Counted from the first letter of the stretch, positions 20,282-28,370 are shown. The stretch: 64,000 nt of DNA from Curtobacterium sp. MCLR17_007 (GCF_003234655.2 NZ_CP126271.1:3596001-3660000); one strand, 5' to 3'. Program-made: numbers and translations. The notes: generated from the sequence alone by a model not told the origin.

Positions 20282-20299
20282 TATCTCGACATCAAGATA
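20282..20299. promoter_or_regulatory. MarR-type operator in the icd promoter region
   Basis: TATCTCGACATCAAGATA matches its own reverse complement at 14 of 18 positions. On the minus strand it overlaps GATAAT, a good -10 box for icd. The spacing suits repression. It also faces the antiporter gene at 20366. The symmetry type (ATCTyGA..TCrAGAT) resembles MarR-family sites. Confidence 0.6.
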
Positions 20300-20365
20300 C
20301 ATGGGCTGTGGACGAGCCTCCCGAGATGCCGACCTGTGGAAGCCGGAGGGTGCCACCCTGGGGAC

Positions 20366-22063
20366 ATGACAGATCCCCTCGTCGTCGGGCTGGTCGGGCT
20401 GCTCGTGATCGCGGGTGCCGCTCTGGTCGGGCCGAAGATCGGTGTCGCCGCGCCCCTGGTGCTCGTCGCGGCGGGCATCGTCGCGAGCCTGGTGCCGTGG
20501 ATCCCGGACGCCGAGATCGACCCCGAGTGGATCCTGGCCGGCGTCCTGCCACCCCTGCTCTACGCGTCGGCGGTGTCGATGCCGACGATGAACTTCCGCC
20601 GGGAGTTCGGTGCGATCAGCGGGCTCTCCGTCGCGCTCGTCGTCGGCAGCTCCCTCGTGCTGGGGCTCTTCTTCGCCTGGGTCGTCCCGGGCCTGGGCCT
20701 GGCGTGGGGCATCGCGCTCGGCGCCATCGTCAGCCCGACCGACGCGGTGGCGACGTCGATCGTCAAGCAGACCTCGGTGTCACGCCGGGTCATCGCGATC
20801 CTGGACGGTGAGTCTCTGCTCAACGACGCGACGGCGCTCGTGCTGCTCCGGACCGCCATCGCCGCCGGTGCCGCGTCGTTCTCGTTCTGGGGCGCGGTGG
20901 GGGACTTCGCCTACGCGGTCGCCGTCGCGGTCGCGATCGGGCTGGTCGTCGGCTGGCTGAACCTGCGCGTCCGCGCCCGGGTGACGAACGCGACGGTCAA
21001 CACCGCCCTGTCCTTCGCGGTGCCGTTCGCGGCGTCGATCCCCGCCGAGGGCCTGCACGCATCGGGCCTGGTCGCCGCGGTGGTCGCCGGGCTCGTTACG
21101 GGCATCCGGGCGCCGCGGGTGCTGCCGCCGACGCACCGGCTGTCGGACGCGCAGAACTGGGGGACGGTGTCCTTCGTGCTCGAGGGCGCGGTCTTCCTGG
21201 TGATGGGCCTCGAGCTCGCATCGATCGTGGCCGACGTGCAGCGCGACCACGCCGGCATCGTGCCGGCGCTGCTCATCGCCCTGGGCGCCCTCGTCCTGAC
21301 CGTCCTCGTCCGGGCGGCGTACGTCGTCCCGCTGCTGTGGGGCCTGTCGCGGAGCGCCGACCGACAGGCCCGACTGCAGGGCCGGCTCGAGGAGTACCGC
21401 TCGGCCGACCGCGCGGCGACGAGCGCCGCCCTGCAGGAGCACCGCTTCGGCAACCGACAGCCGAGCGAACGTGACCTCGAACGCTTCGGCGCCCGGATCC
21501 GTCGGGTCCTCGCCGACATCCGGTACTTCTCGGCGGCTCCCCTCGGGTGGCGTGAGGGCACGGCGGTCGTGTGGTCGGGGATGCGCGGCGCCGTGACGGT
21601 CGCCGCCGCCCAGACCCTGCCGGACGGCACCCCGCAGAAGTCCCTGCTGGTGTTCGTCGCGTTCGCCGTCGCCGTGCTGTCGCTGCTGCTGCAGGGCGGC
21701 ACGATCGGCCCGCTCCTGCGGCGGATCAGCCCGCCGCGGTCCGACGACACGGCGAAGGACCGCGAGGAACGCCGCCGTCTGATGGAGGTCATGCGGAGCG
21801 CCGCCGAACAGGTCACCGCGGCGAGCGCCGAGCCCACGGCGCCGCGCACGCGCGAGGAGCTCGAGGCCACCGACCCGGCGGAGCTGCGGGCGTGGTTCGG
21901 CCGCGAGAAGACCCGGCGACTCCAGGTGCTCGACGCCCAGCGGTCCGCGCTGCTCGACGCCCGTGACGACGGCGTGTTCGACGCCGACGTGCTCGAGTCG
22001 GTGCTCGGGAACCTCGACGCCGAGCAGATCGCGCTCGAGCTGCGCGGCGGACCGGCCGGCTGA
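20366..22063 (+). CDS. Na+/H+ antiporter, CPA1 family
   Basis: A 565-residue membrane protein with about 12 helices followed by a soluble C-terminal tail of about 160 residues. Diagnostic pieces are PPLLYASAVSMP, GAIVSPTDAVATSIVKQ (the acidic ion-binding region), LDGESLLNDATALVLL (the ND motif) and RGAVTVAAAQTLP. These place it in the NhaP/YjcE-like CPA1 group that exchanges Na+ or K+ for H+. The tail is charged (EELEATDPAELRAWFG) and probably regulatory. No Shine-Dalgarno sequence is seen at the ATG, and CACCCT six bases upstream is a marginal -10 box. Confidence 0.9.
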   Translation: MTDPLVVGLVGLLVIAGAALVGPKIGVAAPLVLVAAGIVASLVPWIPDAEIDPEWILAGVLPPLLYASAVSMPTMNFRREFGAISGLSVALVVGSSLVLGLFFAWVVPGLGLAWGIALGAIVSPTDAVATSIVKQTSVSRRVIAILDGESLLNDATALVLLRTAIAAGAASFSFWGAVGDFAYAVAVAVAIGLVVGWLNLRVRARVTNATVNTALSFAVPFAASIPAEGLHASGLVAAVVAGLVTGIRAPRVLPPTHRLSDAQNWGTVSFVLEGAVFLVMGLELASIVADVQRDHAGIVPALLIALGALVLTVLVRAAYVVPLLWGLSRSADRQARLQGRLEEYRSADRAATSAALQEHRFGNRQPSERDLERFGARIRRVLADIRYFSAAPLGWREGTAVVWSGMRGAVTVAAAQTLPDGTPQKSLLVFVAFAVAVLSLLLQGGTIGPLLRRISPPRSDDTAKDREERRRLMEVMRSAAEQVTAASAEPTAPRTREELEATDPAELRAWFGREKTRRLQVLDAQRSALLDARDDGVFDADVLESVLGNLDAEQIALELRGGPAG

Positions 22064-22073
22064 CGGGCACGGG

Positions 22074-22093
22074 CCGGTGGGGACCCCAGCCGG
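22074..22093. terminator. Possible hairpin between convergent genes
   Basis: CCGGTGGGG faces CCCCAGCCGG with one bulged base and a tight three-base loop, between the antiporter gene and the gene ending at 22100. It is a plausible but weak terminator. Confidence 0.35.
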
Positions 22094-22099
22094 TTCGGT

Positions 22100-22594
22100 T
22101 CAGTGCCCGATCGTGATCCGGAAGACCCGCACACCCGCGGCCTGCAGCGCCGCCAGTCCGAGCCGCAGCCGCATCGTCCGGAACGGTCGCCGGAACCCGG
22201 ACGGAGCCGATGCGGCCCCGATCTGGTGGAGGACCTCGGACGTCAGGGTCCGCTCGAGCTTCGGGACCAGGCGGGTCGCACCCGACACCGTGATCACGAT
22301 GCGGACCGCGTGCGGCGTGAGCAGGGGTCCGATCAGGTCCGCCGCCTCGTGCGCGCGGTGGAAAGCCGGGTCGTTCCCCGGACGTCGGATCGCGATGACG
22401 GCGAGCTCGGCGTCACCCGTCTCGGACGGGTCGGGCAGGTCGTCGACACCGATGACCCGCATGCGTGCCGCGTCGACACCGGCGCGGACGGCCGCGACTC
22501 GGAGCACCGGCAGGAGTTCCTGCGTGCCGGCGAGGACGACCTCGGCGTGCTGCAGGTCGATCGGCTCGTGGCGTTCCCGGGGCGTTCGGGCCAT
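22100..22594 (-). CDS. Hypothetical protein
   Basis: A 164-residue soluble protein I cannot place. It has a MARTPRERHEPIDLQHAEVV start, several alternating hydrophobic strands (AELAVIAIRR, AVRIVITVSGATRLV) and a basic C-terminal segment (FRRPFRTMRLRLG). The alternation of strand and helix suggests a small alpha/beta fold. A GGAAGGA ribosome binding site eight bases before the ATG supports a real gene. It is convergent with the antiporter and divergent from the channel-like gene at 22697. Confidence 0.7.
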   Translation of the reverse strand: MARTPRERHEPIDLQHAEVVLAGTQELLPVLRVAAVRAGVDAARMRVIGVDDLPDPSETGDAELAVIAIRRPGNDPAFHRAHEAADLIGPLLTPHAVRIVITVSGATRLVPKLERTLTSEVLHQIGAASAPSGFRRPFRTMRLRLGLAALQAAGVRVFRITIGH

Positions 22595-22696
22595 GAGGGG
22601 GTCCTTCCGCTCGTTCGTCGTCCCGACAGTACTGATCGGCGGCTGACCGGGCCGGTCCACCCCGAGACCGGCCCGGTTCGCCCCTAGGCTGGCGCC

Positions 22697-23356
22697 ATGG
22701 CACGGGTGCTGCGGACGGACCGGGGGCTCGACCGGCTCGTGAACTTCTCGGACGCGACGGTCGCGATCGCGATCACGCTGCTGCTCCTGCCGCTGGTCGA
22801 CGTGGCGAACGACATCGACCGGATGTCCCTCGGCGCGCTGCTCAGCGAGAACGTCGGCAAGCTCATCGCCTTCGTCGTCAGCTTCGTCGTGATCTCGCGG
22901 CTGTGGTTGTCGCACCACGGCCTGTTCGAGGCGACCCGCTCGTACTCGACCACGGTCATGCGTGTGAACTTCGTCTGGTTGGCGAGCATCGCGTTCCTGC
23001 CCTTCTCGTCCAACCTCATCGCGCAGACCACCCACGACCGCGGCGTGAACGCGCTCTACATCGGCACGATCGCGCTCGCGAGCCTGAGCATGACGGCGAT
23101 GCAGTGGACGATCTGGCGGGACCCGGAGCTCATCCGTCCGGACGGTCGCGGCATGGTGCACCCGGTGGACGGCACGGTGACGTTCATCGCCCTGGTGGTG
23201 GCGCTGGTCGGCGCCGTGATCGTGCCTGCCGGGGGGCCGTTCTGGCTGTTCCTGCTGGTGCCGGCCGGCTGGGTCTCGACGGCGCTGGAACGCCGGCTCC
23301 ATGCGGATGACGGGTGGGCAGCGACCCCCCACGAGGACGACACCGGCGACGTGTGA
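22697..23356 (+). CDS. TMEM175/DUF1211-family membrane protein
   Basis: A 219-residue protein with the TMEM175 signature RLVNFSDATVAIAITLLLLPLV in its first helix (RxxxFSDAxxAIAxT), the pore-lining helix of bacterial TMEM175 potassium channels. Five further helices are predicted, ending with FWLFLLVPAGWVSTALERR. It is likely a K+-conducting tetramer in the cell membrane (family knowledge). TAGGCT (22685-22690) precedes the ATG by six bases and no Shine-Dalgarno sequence is present, so the transcript is probably leaderless. Confidence 0.87.
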   Translation: MARVLRTDRGLDRLVNFSDATVAIAITLLLLPLVDVANDIDRMSLGALLSENVGKLIAFVVSFVVISRLWLSHHGLFEATRSYSTTVMRVNFVWLASIAFLPFSSNLIAQTTHDRGVNALYIGTIALASLSMTAMQWTIWRDPELIRPDGRGMVHPVDGTVTFIALVVALVGAVIVPAGGPFWLFLLVPAGWVSTALERRLHADDGWAATPHEDDTGDV

Positions 23357-23370
23357 CCCCGTCGAGGGGC

Positions 23371-23398
23371 TGTACAACCGGACAGCTTCGTGCAGAAT
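23371..23398 (+). promoter_or_regulatory. Candidate promoter of the M23 peptidase gene
   Basis: TGTACA (23371-23376) and CAGAAT (23393-23398) are separated by 16 bases, with a start point expected a few bases before the ATG at 23410. Confidence 0.4.
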
Positions 23399-23409
23399 GG
23401 TCTGCGGCC

Positions 23410-24354
23410 ATGACGATTCCCAGCGACGCAGACCAGCAGCACGCCACCCCGACCGTGCACCTGTCGCGTCGTGCTGCCCTCGAGGCGGAGCGCGCCGCGG
23501 CGAAGAAGCCGAAGCCCATCGTCACGAAGGCGACGAAGCCCGTCGTCTCGAAGGCGACGAAGAAGACGAAGCCCATCGTCACGAAGGCGACGAAGAAGCC
23601 GAAGCCCGCCAGCGCAGCCCCGACCACCCGCTTCACCCGCACCCCGCGCCGCACCGTCACCACCCGCCCGAGCCTGCGGCGCACCAGCCGGCTCACGCTG
23701 ACCAGCGCCGCGGCCGCCGTCGCGATGTTCGCCGCCTCGGCCATGCCCGCGCACGCCACGGTCGGCACGTCGAGCGCCACGTCGACGCTCGCCCCGGTCG
23801 TCCGCACGCAGGACTACGCCGTCACGCAGGCCGTCGCGACCGCCACGACCTCGCGGGACGGCTTCACCATCGGCGGCGGCAACAAGGTCGTCACGACCGA
23901 CCCCGATGCCGCGGTCGTGTACGGCGGCGAGGTCCGGTCCCCGTTCCCCGCTCCGGTGCGCATGAGCTCGGGCTTCGGGTGGCGCTCGGCCCCGTGCGCG
24001 GCGTGCTCCTCGCAGCACCAGGGCCTCGACTTCAACCCCGGCATGGGTGCGCCGATCGGTGCCGTCGCCGCCGGTACGGTCCGCGTCTCGGGCACGTACT
24101 TCTCCTACGGCAACGCGGTCATCATCGACCACGTGGTCGACGGCCGGAAGGTCTCCACGCTCTACGGTCACATGATCCCGGGGTCCTCGCCGGTCACGGT
24201 CGGCCAGCGGGTCGAGGCCGGCGAGTTCATCGGCAGCGTCGGCTCGTCGGGCGTCTCCACGGGCGCGCACCTGCACCTCGAGGTCCTGATGGACGGCACA
24301 CTGCCGGTCGACCCGCGCGCGTGGATCGAGTCCCACACCGGACGCCCGCTCTAG
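23410..24354 (+). CDS. Secreted M23-family peptidoglycan endopeptidase
   Basis: A 314-residue LytM/M23 peptidase. The zinc site is visible as His203 and Asp207 in HQGLDFN and HLHLEV at 287-292; GGxGW-like SSGFGWRSAP precedes it. The N-terminus is odd: about 94 residues of Lys/Pro/Thr-rich sequence with repeated KPIVTKATK units come before a single hydrophobic segment (about 95-116, ending AMPAHA with a signal-peptidase-type site). The protein is either an unusually long-tailed secretory precursor or a membrane-anchored enzyme with a cytoplasmic basic tail. It cuts peptide cross-bridges in the wall. Confidence 0.9.
   Translation: MTIPSDADQQHATPTVHLSRRAALEAERAAAKKPKPIVTKATKPVVSKATKKTKPIVTKATKKPKPASAAPTTRFTRTPRRTVTTRPSLRRTSRLTLTSAAAAVAMFAASAMPAHATVGTSSATSTLAPVVRTQDYAVTQAVATATTSRDGFTIGGGNKVVTTDPDAAVVYGGEVRSPFPAPVRMSSGFGWRSAPCAACSSQHQGLDFNPGMGAPIGAVAAGTVRVSGTYFSYGNAVIIDHVVDGRKVSTLYGHMIPGSSPVTVGQRVEAGEFIGSVGSSGVSTGAHLHLEVLMDGTLPVDPRAWIESHTGRPL
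23512..23595 (+). repeat. In-gene repeats coding KPIVTKATK
   Basis: A 27-base unit occurs at 23512-23538 and identically at 23569-23595, with a diverged copy at 23536-23562. They encode KPIVTKATK / KPVVSKATK in the basic N-terminal tail of the M23 peptidase. Confidence 0.75.
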
Positions 24355-24410
24355 CCTCCTTCCCAGCACCTGCGGGCTGATCACCCAGCCGACCTGTGCA
24401 GGATCACAGG

Positions 24411-25676
24411 GTGGACACCTGGATCGCCTTCGCCCTCGTCGTCGTCTTCGTGCTGGTCGGCGGGGTGTTCGCGGCAGCCGAGATCGCCCTGGTGTCGCTC
24501 CGCGAGTCCCAGCTCCAGCAGCTGGAGCGCCGTGGCAGCCGCGGTGCACGGGTGGCCGCGCTCGGCCGTGACCCGAACCGCTTCCTGTCCGCCGTGCAGA
24601 TCGGCGTGACCGTCGCCGGCTTCTTCTCCGCCGCGTACGGTGCGTCCTCGATCGCCCCCGACGTGGCCCCGCTGTTCACCGGGCTCGGGCTCGAACGCGG
24701 TGCCGCCGAGGCCGTCGCCCTGGTCGCCATGACCCTGGTCATCGCCTACCTGTCGCTCGTCTTCGGCGAACTCGTGCCGAAGCGCCTGGCCCTGCAGCGT
24801 GCCGAGGGCTTCTCGATGGCCGTCGCCCCGACGCTCGACCGGTTCGCGGTCCTGATGCGGCCCGCCATCTGGGTGCTGTCGAAGAGCACCGACGCCGTCG
24901 TGCGGCTGCTCGGCGGCGACCCCGACGCGCGCAGCGAGTCGATGAGCACCGAGGAGCTGCGCGGACTCGTCTCCGACCACGACGCGATCGACGAGCAGGG
25001 GCGCCGCATCGCCCGCAGCGCGCTCGACGCCCACGACCGGATCCTGCGCGAGTCCATGCGGCCCTGGTACGACGTCGCGACGCTCGACGGCGCACAGAGC
25101 ATCGCCGAGGCCACCGACCGCGCGCTCGACCTCGGGCACACCCGCTACGTCGTCACCGACGGCTCCCGTGACGGGGTGACGGGCTTCGTGCACCTGCGCG
25201 ACCTGCTCCGACCCGAGGACGCGACGGCCGAGATCCGGTCGGTCAGCCGGTCGATCGTCGCCTTCCCCGAGACGAAGTCCCTGTCGAGCACCATCGCCGA
25301 GATGCGCACCTCCGGCGCCCAGATCGCGCTGGTCGTCGACGAGTACGGCGGCAGCGCGGGCATGGTCACGCTCGAGGCACTGCTCGAAGACCTGGTCGGC
25401 CCGATCCGTGACGAGTACGACGCCCCAGTCCGTGACACGGGCGACGTCGACGGCGCCACGGTGCTCGAGGACCTGGTCGCCGACGGCGGACCGGCCCTGC
25501 CGGACGGCGACTACGAGACCGTCGGCGGACTGGTGCAGGTGCACCTGGACCGCGTCCCCCGGGTCGGCGACGTGGTCGAGGTGGGGGACCACCGCCTCGA
25601 GGTCACCCGCATGGACGGCCACCGGGTGGCCCGCGTCGCCGTCACCGCCACGACGGAGCGCGTCGTCACCACCTGA
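24411..25676 (+). CDS. CNNM/HlyC-type membrane protein with CBS pair
   Basis: A 421-residue protein of the hemolysin-C/CorC/CNNM family. An N-terminal DUF21 domain has about four helices (FALVVVFVLVGGVFAAAEIALVSL; LVFGELVPKRLAL with the conserved ELVPK). Two CBS domains follow (about 200-320, ending VVDEYGGSAGMVTLEALLEDLVG), then a C-terminal CorC_HlyC domain (LPDGDYETVGGLV). These proteins are linked to Mg2+ export and resistance. GTG 24411 is chosen over GTG 24396 because an AGGA element precedes it at proper spacing. Confidence 0.9.
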   Translation: MDTWIAFALVVVFVLVGGVFAAAEIALVSLRESQLQQLERRGSRGARVAALGRDPNRFLSAVQIGVTVAGFFSAAYGASSIAPDVAPLFTGLGLERGAAEAVALVAMTLVIAYLSLVFGELVPKRLALQRAEGFSMAVAPTLDRFAVLMRPAIWVLSKSTDAVVRLLGGDPDARSESMSTEELRGLVSDHDAIDEQGRRIARSALDAHDRILRESMRPWYDVATLDGAQSIAEATDRALDLGHTRYVVTDGSRDGVTGFVHLRDLLRPEDATAEIRSVSRSIVAFPETKSLSSTIAEMRTSGAQIALVVDEYGGSAGMVTLEALLEDLVGPIRDEYDAPVRDTGDVDGATVLEDLVADGGPALPDGDYETVGGLVQVHLDRVPRVGDVVEVGDHRLEVTRMDGHRVARVAVTATTERVVTT

Positions 25677-25727
25677 CCCGCGTCACCACGTGATCCGCGT
25701 CACCACGTGATCCGCGTCACCACGTGA
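25664..25727. repeat. 17-bp tandem repeat running out of a gene
   Basis: CGTCACCACSTGA begins at 25664, 25681, 25698 and 25715, an exact 17-base period. The first copy (with ACCTGA) contains the last codons and stop of the CBS protein gene. The next three carry the palindrome CACGTG. The array ends where the gene-end inverted repeat starts. Confidence 0.85.
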
Positions 25728-25773
25728 CGGACTGGAGGCCCGGTGCCAGCTGGCACCGGGCCTCCAGTCCGTC
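25726..25773. terminator. Perfect 48-bp inverted-repeat terminator
   Basis: Arms 25726-25749 and 25750-25773 are exact reverse complements (inner GGAGGCCCGGTGCCAG). It lies between the convergent CBS-protein gene and the SDR gene ending at 25784, so it can act in both directions. Confidence 0.8.
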
Positions 25774-25783
25774 TGTGCGAGCG

Positions 25784-26623
25784 TCAGAAGTCCGTGCCCC
25801 GACTCACCGACTCCCACGCGTCCACCTCGGAGCGGAGCGCGTCGAGCGCGGCTCGGAACCCGTCGGACGCGTCGTTGCCGAGCAGCAGCATGAACGGCGT
25901 CGCGTCGGACTGGACCGCGGTGATGAGCGCCTGCGCCGCCTTCGCCGGGTCGCCGGGCTGTGTGCCGTGGGCGGTGTCGTGCTCGATGCGCCGCTTGCCG
26001 GCGGTGTCGGCGTAGGCCTCGATCGGCGTGGCGGACTGGGTCAGCGAGCGCCCCGCGAAGTCGGTGCGGAAACCCCCGGGCTCGACGACCATGACGTCGA
26101 TGCCGAGCGGCGCGACCTCCTTGCGGAGGGAGAGCGACAGGGCCTCGAGCGCGGCCTTGACCGCCGCGTAGTAGCCGGAGCCCTCGGGCGAGATGCGGGC
26201 GCCGATCGAGGAGATGTTCACGATCGTGCCGGTCCCGCGCGCTCGCATCCACGGCAGGACGGCGCGGATCAGCCCGGTCGGGCCGTGGACGTGGGTGTCG
26301 AAGAGCGTCCGGACGGCCTCGGGCTCGCCCTCCTCGACCGCGGCGCGGTAGCCGTACCCGGCGTTGTTGACGAGGACGTCGACGCGGCCGAACCGCTCCT
26401 CGGCAGCGGCCACGGCGGCCGTCACGGCGTCGGGGTCCGTGACGTCGAGCGCCAGGGCGAGCGCGCGGTCGGGCGCGGTGTCGGCGATGTCCTGCACGCG
26501 GGCGGCATCGCGGGCGGTGACGACGACGGAGCCGCCGGCGGCCAGGACGGCCTCGGCGAACGCGCGACCCAGCCCGGTCGAGCAGCCGGTGATGAACCAG
26601 GTGGTGTCGGAAGTGGTGGTCAT
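25784..26623 (-). CDS. Short-chain dehydrogenase/reductase
   Basis: A 279-residue classical SDR. It has the cofactor motif TGCSTGLGRAFAE near residues 13-25, NNAGYGY near 91-97, the catalytic Ser in NISSIGARIS and the YYAAVK active-site Tyr and Lys. TARDAA after the second strand suggests NADP preference. It belongs to the group frequently annotated as oxidoreductase or SDR linked to MmyB-like regulators. It is divergent from such a regulator, with a 16-base perfect palindrome in the 87-base gap. Confidence 0.92.
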   Translation of the reverse strand: MTTTSDTTWFITGCSTGLGRAFAEAVLAAGGSVVVTARDAARVQDIADTAPDRALALALDVTDPDAVTAAVAAAEERFGRVDVLVNNAGYGYRAAVEEGEPEAVRTLFDTHVHGPTGLIRAVLPWMRARGTGTIVNISSIGARISPEGSGYYAAVKAALEALSLSLRKEVAPLGIDVMVVEPGGFRTDFAGRSLTQSATPIEAYADTAGKRRIEHDTAHGTQPGDPAKAAQALITAVQSDATPFMLLLGNDASDGFRAALDALRSEVDAWESVSRGTDF

Positions 26624-26673
26624 GCGCCCATGCTGCCGCTGTGCACGGGGGCGAGACGGGGCACGGTGGTACC

Positions 26674-26689
26674 TGCCTGACGTCAGGCA
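26674..26689. promoter_or_regulatory. Perfect 16-bp operator of the MmyB-like regulator
   Basis: TGCCTGACGTCAGGCA is fully symmetric. It lies in the divergent gap between the SDR (26623) and the regulator (26711), overlapping the -35 region of the latter. It is the likely binding site of the regulator. Confidence 0.7.
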
Positions 26690-26710
26690 CCAGGACGTAG
26701 CCTTCTCGGC

Positions 26711-27592
26711 ATGGGTATCGACGTGCGCAACGAGATCCGCGACTTCCTGTCCTCCCGGCGGGCGCGGATCACGCCGGACCAGGCGGGCATGCCCTCGTTC
26801 GGCGGCGGGGTCCGGCGGGTGCCGGGGCTGCGTCGGCACGAGGTCGCGATGCTCGCCGGTGTCAGCGTCGACTACTACACACGGCTCGAACGCGGCACGC
26901 TCAAGGGCGTCTCGGACAGCGTGCTCGAGGGCCTGGTCGGCGCACTCCAGCTCGACGAGGACGAACGGACGCACCTGTGGGACCTCGCCCGCCTGGCGAA
27001 CTCGGGCGTGAAGACGATGCACCGGACCATGCCGACCCGGATCCGCCCGGGTGTGCAGCGACTGCTCGACGCCATCACCGGCGCGCCGGCGTGGGTGCGC
27101 AACGAGCGCGGTGACGCCCTGGCGGCGAACGAGCTCGGCCGGGCGCTGTACGCACCGATGTTCGCCGGCCCGGGCCGTCCGGTGAACTCCGCGCGCTTCA
27201 CGTTCCTCGACCCGGCGGCGCGGACCTTCTTCGTGGACTGGCCCCGGACGGCGCGTGACTCGGTCGCGATCCTCCGGGCGGCCGCGGTCGCGAACCCCTG
27301 CGAGCCCGGGCTCGTGACGCTCGTCGGCGAACTGTCCACCCGCAGCGAGGAGTTCCGCACGTGGTGGGCCGAGCACGACGTGCGTCTGCACCGCAGCGGC
27401 AAGAAGCGGCTCGACCACCCCGTCGTCGGCGTGCTCGAGCTCGACTACGAGGCGCTCGACCTGGTCGCCGACCCCGGCCTGACCATGTTCACGTACAGCG
27501 CCGAACCCGGCTCCGAGTCCGAACGGTCGATCGCACTGCTGGGCAGCTGGGCCGCCACGGAGCGCGCCGAACAGGTCGCGGCCGAGGCCTGA
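26711..27592 (+). CDS. MmyB-like helix-turn-helix regulator
   Basis: A 293-residue XRE-type regulator with the MmyB-like architecture. An N-terminal helix-turn-helix includes RVPGLRRHEVAMLAGVSVDYYTRLERG (about 36-62). A C-terminal PAS-like MltR ligand-binding domain follows, with WVRNERGDALAANELGRALY and FRTWWAEHDVRLHRSGKKRLDHPVVG. Established knowledge: members usually control a neighbouring SDR gene, as here. TAGCCT (26698-26703) seven bases before the ATG suggests a leaderless message that is autoregulated through the palindrome. Confidence 0.92.
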   Translation: MGIDVRNEIRDFLSSRRARITPDQAGMPSFGGGVRRVPGLRRHEVAMLAGVSVDYYTRLERGTLKGVSDSVLEGLVGALQLDEDERTHLWDLARLANSGVKTMHRTMPTRIRPGVQRLLDAITGAPAWVRNERGDALAANELGRALYAPMFAGPGRPVNSARFTFLDPAARTFFVDWPRTARDSVAILRAAAVANPCEPGLVTLVGELSTRSEEFRTWWAEHDVRLHRSGKKRLDHPVVGVLELDYEALDLVADPGLTMFTYSAEPGSESERSIALLGSWAATERAEQVAAEA

Positions 27593-27628
27593 GCGCGACC
27601 GACGGAATGCCGACGCCGAACGACGACC

Positions 27629-27648
27629 CCGATGTCGTACGACGTCGG
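27629..27648. promoter_or_regulatory. Palindrome upstream of methyltransferase-like gene
   Basis: CCGATGTCGT followed by ACGACGTCGG pairs at nine of ten positions. It lies 36 bases upstream of the -10 box of the gene at 27696, a fit for an operator or activator site. Confidence 0.4.
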
Positions 27649-27695
27649 AGATGTCGTCGCGGCGCCGCGGATCGACGCCGCCGTAGGCTGACCGC

Positions 27696-28370
27696 GTGAG
27701 CACCCCCGGCGCCGACACCGACCACCGCGCCGAACCCGCGTTCGCCCGCGCGGTCGCCAAGGCCCTCGGGGAGGCTCGGACCGTGCTGGCCCTCGGCGCC
27801 GGCAGCGTCCAGTACCTCCCGAACGCCGTCGACGTGACGACCGTCGAGGACCCGACTGCCCCGCTCCCTGCCGCGGACGCCGCCGTCGCCGCCTTCTGCG
27901 TGCAGGACTGGTCAGACCCGGAGCGCGTGCTCGCCGAGGTCCGGCGCGCCACCACCGGCCCGGTGGTGGTCCTGACGCGGGACCCCGCGCGGATCGCCGA
28001 GCACTGGCTGGCGGAGTACGCCCCCGACGTCACGGCCGCCGACGCGGCGCGCCACCCCATGCTCGACCGCATCGCCGCGGCGCTCGGCGACGAGGTCACG
28101 ACCACCCGGCTGCCGGTCCCGTTCACGAGCGTCGAGCGGTTCGCCGAGGCGTTCTACGCGCGGCCGGAGCGGCTGCTCGACGCCGACGTGCGCCGGGCCG
28201 ACCCGGCCTGGGGACTGGTCGACGAGATGAGTGCCCGGCGCTCGGTCGCCGCGCTCCGCAGCGCGCTCGAGACCGGCGCCTGGGACGACCGGTACGGGCA
28301 CCTGCGCGTCCAGCCCGCGTACGACGGGTCGGTCGCGCTCTTGACAGCGGGTCCTAGGCTGACCTCGTGA
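27696..28370 (+). CDS. Methyltransferase-like protein
   Basis: A 224-residue protein that looks like a degenerate class I SAM-dependent methyltransferase. TVLALGAGSVQYLPNAVDVTTVED replaces the usual DxGxGxG loop and acidic second-strand end, AAVAAFCVQDWSDPERVLAEVRRAT matches motif II and post-motif, and GPVVVLTRDP the following strand. The first glycine loop keeps LGAGS only, so SAM binding is plausible but not certain. TAGGCT lies six bases before the GTG start (leaderless). Its stop overlaps the start of a 17-codon ORF as GTGA. Confidence 0.72.
   Translation: MSTPGADTDHRAEPAFARAVAKALGEARTVLALGAGSVQYLPNAVDVTTVEDPTAPLPAADAAVAAFCVQDWSDPERVLAEVRRATTGPVVVLTRDPARIAEHWLAEYAPDVTAADAARHPMLDRIAAALGDEVTTTRLPVPFTSVERFAEAFYARPERLLDADVRRADPAWGLVDEMSARRSVAALRSALETGAWDDRYGHLRVQPAYDGSVALLTAGPRLTS
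28355..28360 (+). promoter_or_regulatory. TAGGCT -10 box of the FBP leader transcript
   Basis: TAGGCT ends six bases before the GTG of the 17-codon upstream ORF, the same spacing seen at leaderless genes throughout the window. A promoter here, inside the end of the methyltransferase-like gene, would make a leader RNA of about 165 bases before the FBP gene. Confidence 0.5.

Noticed and set aside
25664..25727. CRISPR-like array
   Set aside because: Units repeat directly with four-base gaps and no unique spacers; no cas genes are nearby.
25784..28126. 780-codon minus-strand frame extending the SDR
   Set aside because: Beyond the SDR start at 26623 the frame crosses the promoter, operator and MmyB gene on the other strand; the extra part has no recognisable domain.
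28341..28360. TTGACA at 28341-28346 as -35 box for TAGGCT at 28355
   Set aside because: The spacing is only eight bases, far below the 15-20 needed, so TTGACA is probably coincidental.
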